Assembly (NCBI GenBank): GCA_009733775.1
Contig: WOGZ01000156.1
Span: 1-64,000 of the forward strand
Origin: Alectoria sarmentosa
Taxonomy: Eukaryota; Ascomycota; Lecanoromycetes; Lecanorales; Parmeliaceae
Direction of reading: 5' to 3'
Length of the DNA: 64,000 nucleotides
The stretch's first letter is position 1. Each line of letters begins with the position of its first letter. Below, in pieces: positions 23,654-34,292 of this stretch. A program made the position numbers and the translations under genes. Under the pieces are notes generated by a model that saw nothing but the letters and a program-made list of their open reading frames with translations, was not told the origin of the DNA and ran no database searches.

Positions 23654-24457
23654 TCATGATCCGATTTCCTTTTCCTTTTCCTTTTGGCCACAGTGAGGTA
23701 CCGGCAATGTGCCGTCGCATGACAAGAGCACTTCCGTCTCCATTCGCCCACCCTCCTCTCCAGGTACATGGATCACGCCGGTCCCCGTAAGCTCTCCTAC
23801 CAACTTCTGTACCCGGTCATTCCACAAGATCTGCTTGATTCTTCCTTCCCTGGCCTGCTCAGGTTCATTGCTGGCCCCAGCCCCTTTTTCTCCTCCCTCT
23901 CGAGTTCCCTTCTTGCCCTCCTTCTTGGCGTCGTCAAGATCCTCAACCATGACCCAGACAAGGCCCCTCTTGGACCTCCTCAAGGCATCTCTCACACCAG
24001 CCGTAACTTCCCTCTTCGCACACAACACTCCAATCGTATCTTCTCCCCTCCAAGCCCCCGGCGCACCTGCAAGGGCCCCTTCAAGCTCCCTGATCATCTC
24101 CGGCCCAGCTTTTCTCGCTACAGCTTTACATTGTACCGCCACGTTTAGGGGGGGGGACTTGGTGTACTGTAGAAATAACGGCAGCCATTTGCCCAGCAGA
24201 TCGATACCCTTGTCAGCACGACCGCCTGTCCGAGTCAGATGTTGAAACTCGAGGCGAAGGAGAGTCCTGGCGCATAGATGCTCGTATGATGTGCCAACGT
24301 GCGTCGGAGAGGCTTTGGAATGTGCACATCTGCCCGACGTGATTCGATCACGGTGACTTGGCGAGGAAGCAGCGAATTGACACGTGGTCAAGCTTGATCG
24401 GTACAGAAGAAGACTCTTGAAGAGATGCCGACAAGTCACGGAATGGTGGACTAACAT
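23654..24457 (-). CDS. RRG7: RRG7-like mitochondrial protein (DUF2034, PD-(D/E)XK-like)
   Basis: Single exon, 267 aa. The N-terminus (MLVHHSVTCRHLFKSLLLYR) is basic and amphipathic, fitting a mitochondrial presequence. The core SYEHLCARTLLRLEFQHLTR is followed by TGGRADKGIDLLGKW and then VAVQCKA, giving the D...(E/Q)XK spacing of restriction-endonuclease-like folds. IRELEGAL follows, as in RRG7 proteins. In yeast RRG7 is needed for respiratory growth; the biochemical role is unknown. The C-terminal part is low-complexity (EGKKGTREGGEKGAG, KEKEKEIG). It converges with the MFS gene (284 bp apart). Alternative: another Mrr-like nuclease-fold protein. Confidence 0.78.
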   Translation of the reverse strand: MLVHHSVTCRHLFKSLLLYRSSLTTCQFAASSPSHRDRITSGRCAHSKASPTHVGTSYEHLCARTLLRLEFQHLTRTGGRADKGIDLLGKWLPLFLQYTKSPPLNVAVQCKAVARKAGPEMIRELEGALAGAPGAWRGEDTIGVLCAKREVTAGVRDALRRSKRGLVWVMVEDLDDAKKEGKKGTREGGEKGAGASNEPEQAREGRIKQILWNDRVQKLVGELTGTGVIHVPGEEGGRMETEVLLSCDGTLPVPHCGQKEKEKEIGS

Positions 24458-24930
24458 GACGATTCCGATTCGAGACCGTCAGATACAAGGCATCTTCGCA
24501 GGCCGTCCATGGCCTGAGCGCTTTCCAAACCGAGAAGACTGAGGTTTGCACAAGCTTTGCTTTCTCTAGTATACTCGTAGTCATGTAGCAGAAAAAGCTG
24601 CTTTACCAATCAGAGTGCTGTTCGCCCATAGTGTCCACCTCACTTTGGCTGCCTGCGTCAAGCGCAATATTTCGTTTCGTTTCAACTGCTACGAGGGATA
24701 GGCGATAACGTTTGTGCAATACGGAGTTCAATGCAACATCGACGACTAGTATTGACTACATATGCTTGTAATTACTGAGAGGAAGCATCCGTATGTGTGC
24801 GAACTTTGGCATGAAGACGTAAAACGAATACTACCTCCTTCCCATCCAGACTTCCAAGTACTGTACACTTGACGGCCAGCCAAACTCCCTCATCACACCT
24901 ATTTGCTCCACTCATCAGTCCTCTCGCCCA
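24458..24930. other. Intergenic region upstream of the RRG7-like gene
   Basis: About 470 bp between the RRG7-like start and the 3' end of the next minus-strand gene. No supported frame or motif. Confidence 0.5.
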
Positions 24931-26667
24931 TCAGTGACCCGTACCGGCCACGCCGCTTGCCTCCAACGATATCTGCTCAAACTTCTCGTCAAATTCGCTG
25001 TTTGTGCCGTCTCGGCTAATTCGTGGACTGGTCGAGATGACGCTGCTGTCAGAGGTGAATTCGGCGTCGACAGGGGTATACTGAAACCCGTTGACCACAG
25101 TGGTTCCCCCGAAGCTATCGCTTGTGTCGTCATATGAGGGTGGTAGGCTGCCCTCGCTCTCGTACCCTGGGAGAGTGGAGACACTCCTCCGCCGTTCGGA
25201 GCCTTCGGATTCGTATACGAAGTCATGCCTCCCTTCTTCGGCAGCCGTAATGTTACTCACGACTCGATGGGCGTTTCTGAGTGCCCTGATATCGTCCGCC
25301 ATAACATCTTCCAGAACCACCTCTTGTGCAATCACACGTGTCCGTTTTTCATCCCAGACAATTGCTGCCTGAGGTGCAAAACCGTACCTGAAACGGAGAG
25401 CTTTAAACTTAAGATGCACGCTCCGGAGCCAATTTTCGAATGCTTGTTTCTGCGCAGCTCTACGATACATTCGCTTAGTTCTCCGTTCCTCCCTGCGAGC
25501 GGCACAGTCGACACGGCGACGAGGGTCTCGACAGCGTAGGAGGAGCCACGCAAGACACGACAGGGCTATGAGTCCCAAGCCAAATGTTTTCAGTATGTGC
25601 ATGTTGATATTGGTCTGAGACGGAAGATGTATTGCCGATGTTCGCAGAGCTCCCGTCGATGTTAAGGATCGTGTTTCGGCTGCGGAAAGATTGGGTTTGG
25701 TATTTGTTGAATCGGAAGTCTCAGTTGCGGACGCTGATATCTCGTAGGGTATGGGAGGTGGCTCCAGCAGTCTGTCGGAGGATATCTTGGAACTTTCTAT
25801 CGAGGCGGCACCCGCTTCGCTAGGCTTTCCCTTGCTCTTGTGACACCAGAAACCGGCTATCTTCTTTATGCCCTTTTTCAAGGAACTTTTGATGGCAAAC
25901 AGTTCAGCCCCGAGGCTTTTTTGGCCGTGACTCAAAATATCATAAGCGACCAAGTCATCTTTTCTTGCGTTTGCCATGACATCCGGATCGAAATCTAAGG
26001 ACGGCCTCCGCCATTGATTGGCGAGCACAGGGTCAAGGGCAAAATTAGCTGTGTGGTATATCGGAGAGAAGCGCAGGATGGCGGGATGGCCAATCTGTTT
26101 GTACGAGACCGTAAATCCACGACGAATCGGATTGACCAAATTAAGACTGAGGACATGCACGACATCTTCCCCAACGGAATTGCTTCCATCGGCTGGCACA
26201 GCGTCATATAGACAGCTAATGTGCCATTTTGCTTCACTTCCACCGTAGATGTCGAGATAATCGTGGCCTTCGGCAGTCGTTCCTTCCCACTTGCTTTCCA
26301 GCTCTTGACCATTGAGCTTGATATTGCTCTCTCCACATGCATTTTCCACACCTTCGACCTGAAATGTGATGATCTATATGCTATTGGTGAATGCTCTTTG
26401 AAATTCAGTGCATTGGAAATCATACTGGATCATTTCGCTCGTCAGCCTTGACGGTAAATTCCAGTAGAGCTTCATGAGGGTCTGGATGTAAATTAGCATG
26501 CTTAGTCAATTAGATATATTGGGGCTTTCAGAGAACGCCTTACGATATTGGATCACGGCATCTGATGAGGGAGTCGGTAGAGTGCTCAGGGAACTCAATT
26601 CAGGTATGACCAAAGCCGAAACCCAAGTCGATGACAGCAATGCTGCCGCCTTGGTGAAGCCGCGCAT
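24931..26667 (-). CDS. Secretory-pathway single-pass membrane protein, family not identified
   Basis: 535 aa in three exons: 26544-26667, 26426-26481 and 24931-26358. The start MRGFTKAAALLSSTWVSALV is a good signal peptide and decides exon 1. Exon 2 encodes HPHEALLEFTVKADERNDP; exon 3 begins VEGVENACGESNIKLNG. An approximately 270-residue luminal/extracellular region precedes one TM segment (FGLGLIALSCLAWLLL). It is followed by a strongly basic juxtamembrane stretch (CRDPRRRVDCAARREERRTK) and a cytoplasmic tail with EGSERRRSVSTLPGYESEG and LPPSYDDTS. The LPPSY string resembles a PPxY ubiquitin-ligase ligand, but that is only a motif match. The topology resembles a conserved Pezizomycotina family of unknown function. 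Divergent from LSM4 by 247 bp. Confidence 0.78.
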
Positions 26668-26914
26668 GCTGGTGGCGACTACGACTCAAAGTCGCCTCTC
26701 TTTCGAGGGGGTGGTAGTATTATTGACTTTGTTGCTTGAGGTCAGCAGGCAACAATCTTGCCAAGAGCTAAGCCCTGCTTGGCGCGTCCAGCCGCCGCTA
26801 GCGCGGATCTTCAACCGCACCTCTCAGTAATGTAGTACTGTTACACTGTAGTACGGTGCTGGCATTTGGCCACGCAGCCTTCGCCTTCCACACCATATTA
26901 GATCCAGTGCAACC

Positions 26915-27404
26915 ATGGTAGGTCGAGTTCAATACTGAAAAATATAGGGTACTGTATGCTGACCTCGGTGTGACTTAGTTGCCTCTCGGGCTCCTCAATG
27001 CAGCTCAAGGGCACCCAATGCTCGTCGAGCTAAAGAACGGAGAGACACTCAATGGTCACTTGATCAGTTGCGATACGTGGATGAACCTTACTCTCAAGGA
27101 GGTGGTCCAAACAAGCCCAGAGGGTGACAAGTTCTTCAGACTGCCAGAGGTCTACGTGAGGGGAAATAATGTATACCACCCCCCTCATTACTGTGAATCA
27201 AACAATGTGGGCTGACTTCGGTGGTAGATCAAATATCTGCGAGTACCGGACGAGATTATCGAGCTCGTCAAAGACCAACAGCAAAATCAGTCATCAGGCC
27301 GTGGCAGAGGTGGCGGTGTTCAGAGAAGCGATCATGGAGGAAGAGGAGACAGAGGAAGAGGTGGGGCAAGAGGAGCTCGTGGAAGAGGCAGAGGCAGAGG
27401 TTGA
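26915..27404 (+). CDS. LSM4: U6 snRNA-associated Sm-like protein LSm4
   Basis: Subunit of the Lsm2-8 ring on U6 snRNA and of the Lsm1-7 ring that promotes mRNA decapping. 123 aa in three exons: 26915-26917, 26979-27170 and 27228-27404. The first coding exon is only the ATG: joining it to TTG CCT CTC gives MLPLGLLNAAQGHPMLVEL, the invariant LSm4 start. Sm1 motif: VELKNGETLNGHLISCDTWM; Sm2: VYVRGNNIKYLRVPDEI. The C-terminus is an RGG-rich tail (GRGGARGARGRGRGRG), typical of LSm4 and linked to P-body aggregation. Introns 61 and 57 nt. Divergently paired with the single-pass membrane protein. Confidence 0.96.
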
Positions 27405-28057
27405 GGGTCTAGACTGTGAACATCTCGTCAATCTACCCAAAATCGTGATCAAGACCTGCACTAGTATGGCTACAAAGGGGTTGGAGAGCCGAGTCCGTAT
27501 GATACGACTCCACTCTACGTTGAGATAAGAAACCGCATCATGGGGCATCTGAATATCATTGGTACCACCAGTTCCCGCGGCCACGGTTCCCTGTACGAAT
27601 CCTGATCTCAGCTACAAATAGTAAAACCCGTAATCTGCTTACAGGGCGCCAACAAACAAGGTCGACATCTGCCGGGCCGATTTCCGGCTTGTCATGCTCC
27701 CGCAGCTATCAACCTACCATGATTTCGGGTTAGCATTCATTCTCGAAGGCGAAAAGCCGAGCAACAAGATAGCCCCAAGGTTCATTGAGAGCCATATCCT
27801 CCCGAGACATGTCTCGTGACCAGTGAATCGGTCTAGAATGGGAAATATTTGCTCGAAATTGCACATACGGTATCAATAAATGTACGAGAATTTCTTCTCC
27901 CGTCGGCAAATGGATATAGTAGACCTAGTGTTGTTAGCCAATTCGTTTCAAGATCATATGCTGTCTTACATCGTATTTTCCAACAAAACCTAACTGCGTC
28001 AAATCAACCAGCTTTTGTGCGAATGCCAAAACGAAACTCCACTTGTACCATTTGTGG
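27405..28057. other. Intergenic region downstream of LSM4
   Basis: About 650 bp. A 71-codon plus-strand frame (27849-28064) ends in CTICGQ but shows no recognisable domain and has no start context. I see no supported gene. Confidence 0.5.
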
Positions 28058-28776
28058 TCAGTAATTTCGTCTTGAGTATGACCTCGAGCCATGAAAAGAA
28101 GTCAAGGCAGTAAAGAGGTGGAGAGACGAGCACCCTGCTTTTGCAACATGTCTCGCGAGATTTGAGTCGCAGCGCTGGATAGGGAGAAGCAAATTCGAAA
28201 GGTGTCTTACTGGTATTGTTCTCGTAGTGGAAGAAAACTCCAATTCAATGTTCTCCCATGTGATGGTGAAGCAGTTCACGGGCTGCTGCTGAATCCACTT
28301 CTGCTTCACATTGTCTATTACAACGTTATAAAAGCTTTCGAGAACCGACGCAGCGATCTGCACGGGTAGTAAAGAAAGATATTTGTCGACTCGACCGATC
28401 TACACAGCTTCTGGCGTAAGCATTTCTTCCTCAAAGCAGAAACTCGACTTGTGGTACAGATCTAATTTTGAAAGACTGGACTGCTTGTTGCCGAGCATGT
28501 CTTGAGGTCCAAACTTCGGAAAAGATGGGGACGGAGATATCCCCAAAAGTACTGAGTACGAACCCATCCATTCGGCAACTCATACAGATCTCTGGCGACA
28601 GTAGAATGCTTTGTGGCATTCCTCGTGATCGAGGATGGAATGAGTCTTGGTCTGATTTGAGCGTTGTTGGCGTGTGTGCTTGTAGCATCTGGCATTGGAC
28701 TCGTCGCGGACGGAAATACAAAGCCGAGGAGCAGAAGTAGCAGATGCAACAAAAATGACATCTTGAATAAGAGCAT
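28058..28776 (-). CDS. Putative small secreted protein (uncertain model, possibly degraded)
   Basis: Exon 1 (about 28564-28776) starts MLLFKMSFLLHLLLLLLGFV, a strong signal peptide, and runs to DLYELPNGW. A likely 164-nt intron (28400-28563) joins to IGRVDKYLSLLPVQIAASVL, then ESFYNVV, WIQQQPVNCFTITWENIELE and FSSTTRTIP. The run P-V-x-I-A-A-x-x-L-E-x-F-Y and the later ITWENIELEF pattern resemble a widespread fungal family of secreted proteins of unknown function. After TRTIP the model is unclear. A GTAAGA donor at that point gives only a 36-nt intron with a poor continuation. Another frame gives a plausible ending (ISRDMLQKQGARL) but needs a phase shift. The gene may therefore be frameshifted or mis-spliced here. 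An alternative start is the second Met at codon 6. Confidence 0.4.
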
Positions 28777-30257
28777 GTTGATTGATGGCGAGCGATCTTC
28801 GCGTTGTTCGCGTCAGTTACTAATTGTACTTGAAAAAGTCGAGCGGGTGACTTTGGTATACAAACGCCCTGAATAGCCTGAGGGCGATATTCATTGTTAA
28901 AAAGTACCAAGCTCGTCAACTCGGCATTAGTCGAACCACGTTGGAGAGCAGTCGGCTATCGCATGCGTGATCAACACGAGCCCAACATGTAAATTGCATG
29001 CGAAAAAGATGGAGATACGTACAGGTTAGTGATTGCCGAGATGAAGCGATTGGCTTCTAAATACCCCGATAGGACCATGATAACGCGAAGGAAACAGCCT
29101 CGAGCACCATAACGTTTCTCGGCAGGGGATTGTCAATAATCTGCTGTGCCGCCGGGTGAATTGCAAAAGATGCAGCAAGGAGGCAAGGACGGTTCAGCAA
29201 AAAGGGTTCTCGGTTCAAATCATAAGCAAAGACGCCTGAAAGCTGAAAGCTTGTTTTCTTACCTGACTCAGCAAGTCAAGGCTGCCGAACCCTTTAGAAT
29301 TTGACTTGGTGCTGATGAACAATTTGCCATGGAGAGAACAATGATGCCTGTGGTGAAGAGAGGAGAGAGCAACGAGGACTCAGAGCAACGTCCCAGACCT
29401 TGAACTGAATCGAGGAGCCGGCTTGACCGAAGGCTTTTCCTTGCCTGAGAATCTTGCGACAGTAGCCTCTGTGTAAAGGATATATCCGTCTTGCAATATC
29501 TTCTCGATGCTTCGTGTGAATGCGCAGAGACGATTGGCTTCAGACTTGACAGCAATCACGCAAACACGGTATTGTATCGGCCCGAGTTTTAAGACTTCGA
29601 TCTAGTGAACGAGCGGTTGTGCAATAATGGCCAGGAAAAAGGTTGAGAGAATTGTACTGTCGTCGTGGTCTGTTGGCTCGCAGTCGCAGTCGCAGCAGCA
29701 GAGCAGCTGAGCGAGTGAGCTAGGTAGGTAGCATATTCAACACTCCAGCCGGTTTTTGGTATAGGATCAGTCGAAGACCGCCCGAACCAATCTGTTCTAT
29801 GTTCGATAAAATCCATTCGGTTGAATTAATGGGGAAGATTTTGCTTCAAGACAGATAGAACTGATTGAGTGCTACATTTTGATCCATCAAGTTTCGCCGT
29901 AGCTGTTGTCGCTGTAGAAGATTGCGTTTCTGTGATTCGCTTACACAGTTGGCTCACTGGTAGGTAGAAATGGTACCTAGGGGAGCACTCAGGGTGGGTG
30001 GAAGAAGACGTAGATTTTCTATGAAGCCTGGTGCAACTATCCCTCCGAGGCCAAAACGCTATGCTACATATAGCTAGTCTGCATAAGACTTCAGCAAGCA
30101 CCTTCCAACTTAGGTCTAACTAGGCTGGCAGGACTCAGGACCATCCTTTGGTTTTGCCGAGGTTTAACCGACATCAATTGTGACCTTGACCCAAATTTCA
30201 TGGCTAACATCCCCCTGTCGGCGAGTTATGAACAGGCATGGTCTGAATTAAAAGTCA
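28777..30257. other. Long intergenic stretch without supported genes
   Basis: About 1.5 kb between the putative secreted-protein gene and the PPR gene. Minus-strand frames at 29268-29555, 29589-29816 and 29826-30101 are short, lack conserved motifs and read like non-coding sequence. No tRNA-like fold was found around ggttcaaatc near 29212. Confidence 0.5.
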
Positions 30258-32093
30258 ATGCCATCGGGGAGAACGATCATCGATGGCTTATGGCAATGTC
30301 TGTGTCTGTGTCCATCGTCGAATACAAAACCGCAGAAAGTCTTCCACACCATCTTACGGCCAGGTGCTAGAAATTTAATAGCATGTCGAAAACTCCAACA
30401 GCGCCAGGCCAATACACAAAGCTCCTCGACAAGGCCGCGAATTACTCTGCGGTCGTTACCCCAGCTAGTAAACCTCCAAGCTCAGCGGTGCGCTCATCGG
30501 AAGCCCTTTCTCCTTAGCCAGCATGTCCGTGATCAAGCCCGTATAAGAGACCTTGACATTGCATCTGTGTATCAAGAGTTGCGGAGGTCAACTCTGGAAG
30601 TGAACTACGCCCGCATTCGAGATGTTGTAAGACTATTGGTGGAGGAACGCGGTCAGAAGCCAAATCTGCGATTGTACGATGCACTGCTGCTTGCCAACAC
30701 AGACAATCAATATGGTTCAGCAGCAGAAGTTGCTAGGATATTAGATGAGATTGCTGTGGAAGGTCTTACCCCGGACTCCGCTACATATCATGCTGCTTTG
30801 AGGGTGAGAGACCTCGCTCGAGGAGTCAGATGATATCCTTCAGCTTACACCACATAGGTTCTTGCTGTACATCCAGACTATCTGTTGAGACAGCGCATAC
30901 TCGATGAATTACGCCAACGATGGTTTTCTTTGACCAAAGCCGGCTGGCATGATGTGGTTGCGGGCCTGATCAGAGAGCGACAGCTGGAGCTTGCGCTTGA
31001 TAATCTGGGCCAAATGCAAAAGGAAGGCGCCAAAGTCGACTCTTGGCTCTATGACCTGATGATATATATCCTTTGCTCTGCCGAGGAGTTCGACTCAGCA
31101 GTCAACCTCATGCAACACCGCATCTCATCAGGCGAACTCTACATCTCAGCGACCTTGTGGTACTATCTGCTCGATACCGCCTCGCGCGCCCTCCACCATC
31201 GAGGCACCCTCTTTGCTTACAGGGCGAGGGTTGAGAGCTCGTATCTCAATCCTCCTGCCGGCATCTGCATTAATATACTTTCTACTGCAGCTCGTCATGG
31301 AGACATCTACCTCGCGACGTCCGCCCTACGTATCCTCGGCCGCCGATCTGGCAACCCTATCCAGCTCCACCACTACGAAGCTTTACTAGAAACCTACATG
31401 ACCGCCAAGGACATTCGCACCTCATTCACTCTCCTTACCATCATGGAGGCTGCCGGTCATGCTCCCACAGAAGCGTCTACTCGACCCATCTTCATCCATC
31501 TAAGCCAATCGCCCAGTCTGCCGGCTACGGCAGTCTCTGTACTCGAAGAACTCCGCGATCAGGACCGTCCAATTCCGATACAGGCGATCAACGTAATAAT
31601 GGAAGCGTACATATTTCACCGTGATCTCGCCTCTTCTCTCTCAATATATAAAATCTTGCATAATTTTGGAGACTCTCTTAGTCCCGATACTGCAACATTC
31701 AACCTTCTCTTTCGTGGCTGCACCCAAGCTGCTCGCAAAGACCTTGCCATGTTCCTGGCTTCTGAAATGGTGGCGCTAAAGGTCGCGCCAGATCGACTTA
31801 CGTACGATAGGCTCACATTGGTATGCCTGAACAGCGAGAACAGCATTGAAGATGCCTGGCGCTACTTTGAGGAGATGCGCGACTTGGGGTGGTGGCCTAG
31901 AAACGGCACTGCAAAGGCATTGGCAAGGAGAGCCTGCGAGAGAGGTGACGAGAGGATATGGAGACTTGTCGCCGACGAGGAAGGTAGGGGAGTTTCAAAG
32001 TGGGTATTGGAGAGTCTGATCAAAGACTATTGGGAGGATGGCTCTGAAGAGCCTGAAAAGGAGGTGGATCTGGAACGGCGTGAGGGGCAATAG
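30258..32093 (+). CDS. Pentatricopeptide-repeat (PPR) protein, probably mitochondrial
   Basis: 593 aa in two exons, 30258-30803 and 30858-32093, with a 54-nt intron (GTGAGA donor). The basic, Gln/Arg-rich N-terminal 90 residues lack clear structure and could carry an organelle-targeting signal. The rest is all-helical with PPR-like pairs: RLYDALLLANTDN then AAEVARILDEIAVEGLTPDS; AGWHDVVAGLIRERQLELAL then DNLGQMQKEGAKVDSWLYD; TATFNLLFRGCTQAARKD then APDRLTYDRLTLVCLNSENS with WRYFEEMRDLGWWPR. Such proteins bind organellar transcripts and act in their maturation or translation. I cannot say which yeast protein (if any) is the orthologue. It converges with the uS4m gene. Confidence 0.82.
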
Positions 32094-32287
32094 GAATGCT
32101 CGCTCACATGTTTTGAAGCTTGTGTATGGGTACACAAAGCACAGGTGCCCGGAGATAACATTGTGGATATAAAGCCCATCCCTATCACCCCAAGGGCGCA
32201 AAAATGTGTCTGTGCAGTATGCCACGCTATGCTACAGATCTTCCATGTACAGATTCTTACAGCTGCCAGCCCCTATCATACACTCCT

Positions 32288-33664
32288 TTACCTCCTCCGT
32301 AGATACCAATTATGAGCTAGACTATTCGTCTCAGTCCCGTAAGGCGTCGGTACCTCCGCTAAGCCTGGTCTCGCAACCGGATGCCTCAGATACACCGCCG
32401 CGCAGACCCTCGAATGCACCTCCAGGTAACGGGGAACGAATGCAAATGCTGACATCCACTCTCTAGGCCGCCAGGGGGTAGCATACGGTTTTGATGGATC
32501 CACAGGGTTCTCGCGCGCGTCTTTGAGAGCATCGCGGAGAGTCCTGAGTTGAGTGGAGTCGAGGGTGGCAGCTTCCGCTTGGAGTTCTGGCGTTGAGAGT
32601 TCAGGCACTTCCGTTGTTGAGGATGATGGTGATGCTGGCCGGGTTTGGGGTGCTGCGTTCATACGGGCTACAATCTCGGCTAGTTGGCTGTCGAGGGAGG
32701 TCGCCGTCATAGACTTGGGGCGGCCTAAGGTGCGTTTAACAGTTCTTTGAAAAGCGCGCAAATCTTGCTTTCTTTTTGCTGTCAGGGAAGTTGAAGGAGT
32801 TGCGAGAAGTTCCTTCGCTTGGCCGAGGAGAAACTGAAGGGCTCCTTTGGGGGTTTTGTCGGCGGAGATGGGTTCAGGGGATGGGTCTGACTTGGGCGTT
32901 CGGGGCTCGGCCTCATCAGGCGCTTCAGAGGTAGACGCTTTCTTGGAATATTTGGCCCGTATCTTGCGGCCAGCGCGACGCTCGAACTTATCTTTCGGCG
33001 CGCCGGTGGCATAAAGCACGCGATCAGGCTCGACTTGGAACATGTCGCCTGGGTTCAATTGGTAGCCTGGGTAGATCATCTGGAGACCGTAAGGTTAGTT
33101 ATATGCTAGCAGTCAGTTTGAGAGCAATATCGACCTTCTGTCCATTGACTCTGACATATCCATGTACCACAAATTGGCGGGCCTGCCTTGTACTACTCGC
33201 GAACAGAGCCCTGAAGATTGCCGTATCCAGCCTCCGCTCCATTGGCGCATATGTCATGTTGAGGTAAGGAGTTCGTGGGAAGGGTTTGGTTTTCTGATCG
33301 GGAGGTGACTCAAGGCCAGATCCCCTCCCTTCGGCCTGTTCTGATCCATCCTTCTCTGCCAGCATCTTATAATCCATTGGCACAACAGAGCGGATTGTTC
33401 GTCGGAATGTCCTGATCCACTGCTTTTCTCTGACAGTTTCACCATGATATGCTCTTGTCAAGGCTTTGGCGGTCCATTTTTGTTGGAAGAAGGTTCTTTC
33501 TGTATTTTTGGGCGGTTCGACTCGAGAGAAGTTGAAGAGGTTGTATTTATTCCATGACTGTCGAAGTTTCTATGCGCTAGGTCAGTCGGTGTAGAACTAT
33601 CAATGTACCTCTGCCGCATATGAAGGCTTACTATTCTTTTGAGACCATGGAATCTTTTGCGCAT
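32288..33664 (-). CDS. NAM9: Mitochondrial small-subunit ribosomal protein uS4m (NAM9)
   Basis: 419 aa in three exons: 33632-33664, 33135-33569 and 32288-33079. The start MRKRFHGLKRI joined to KLRQSWNKYNLFNFSR matches the uS4m N-terminus, which fixes the 11-codon first exon. The S4 RNA-binding domain is MERRLDTAIFRALFASSTRQ then ARQFVVHGYVRVNGQK, continued across the second intron by MIYPGYQLNPGDMFQV. A long Pro/Ser/Glu-rich insert follows (about residues 185-330). The C-terminus WMSAFAFVPRYLEVHSRVCA resembles the fungal-specific Nam9 extension. The second intron (33080-33134) has a GTCGAT donor, off consensus. In yeast NAM9 is needed for translational fidelity in mitochondria. Divergent from La. 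Confidence 0.92.
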
Positions 33665-34292
33665 GGTCAATGAATCTGGTAAAAATGGTAGTCAGAGCTG
33701 TCGCCAAGGCCAATATGTACTCTACTCGTACTAGAAAAAGTCCCATGATAAATTTCACTTGACATAGTCACAAGGGTATTTGTCGTTCACCGTAGTCGGA
33801 GCCGGGAAAAACTGCCCCGCTCGATTCAAAGAGCTCTCGCACTTTTCATGACTCCAAGAGTCAGCCCATCTCTCTCTCTCAATAATTCTTTGTCCAACCC
33901 ACCAGCAGCTTCTCCGGTCATAAATAAATCGATTGCTCTTCCACATACCTTTTCTAAAAGGTACCGTAGGACATCGATTCGAGACTTCATCACTGTATCC
34001 TACAATCTGTCTATCATTTGACTTGACGTGAAGATCCTGCCCTACTAAAGTGACTTCAGGAACCCCGAGTCCTTCGATTGGTATGCACAGGGATCCTATG
34101 ATCCTCTAGTTGGAGCTCCTAAACAAAAGGTAAAAGCTTTCAATGTCACATTTCACAATCTAATTAAATGTTCAGACCGGATCCGAGAGTTGAGAGTTTC
34201 GACTCGAAGACGATAGTAACCTTTTCTCCTGTCAATGGGGAAACGGAAGTGGCTGAGACTGACAATTACTTAGAGAAAAACTTCGTCCCAAC
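33665..34292. promoter_or_regulatory. Divergent promoter region (uS4m / La)
   Basis: 628 bp between two outward-facing starts. It contains pyrimidine-rich stretches on the minus strand. No specific site recognised. Confidence 0.4.

Noticed and set aside
29190..29230. tRNA-like T-arm (ggttcaaatc)
   Set aside because: No acceptor, D or anticodon arms could be folded around it.
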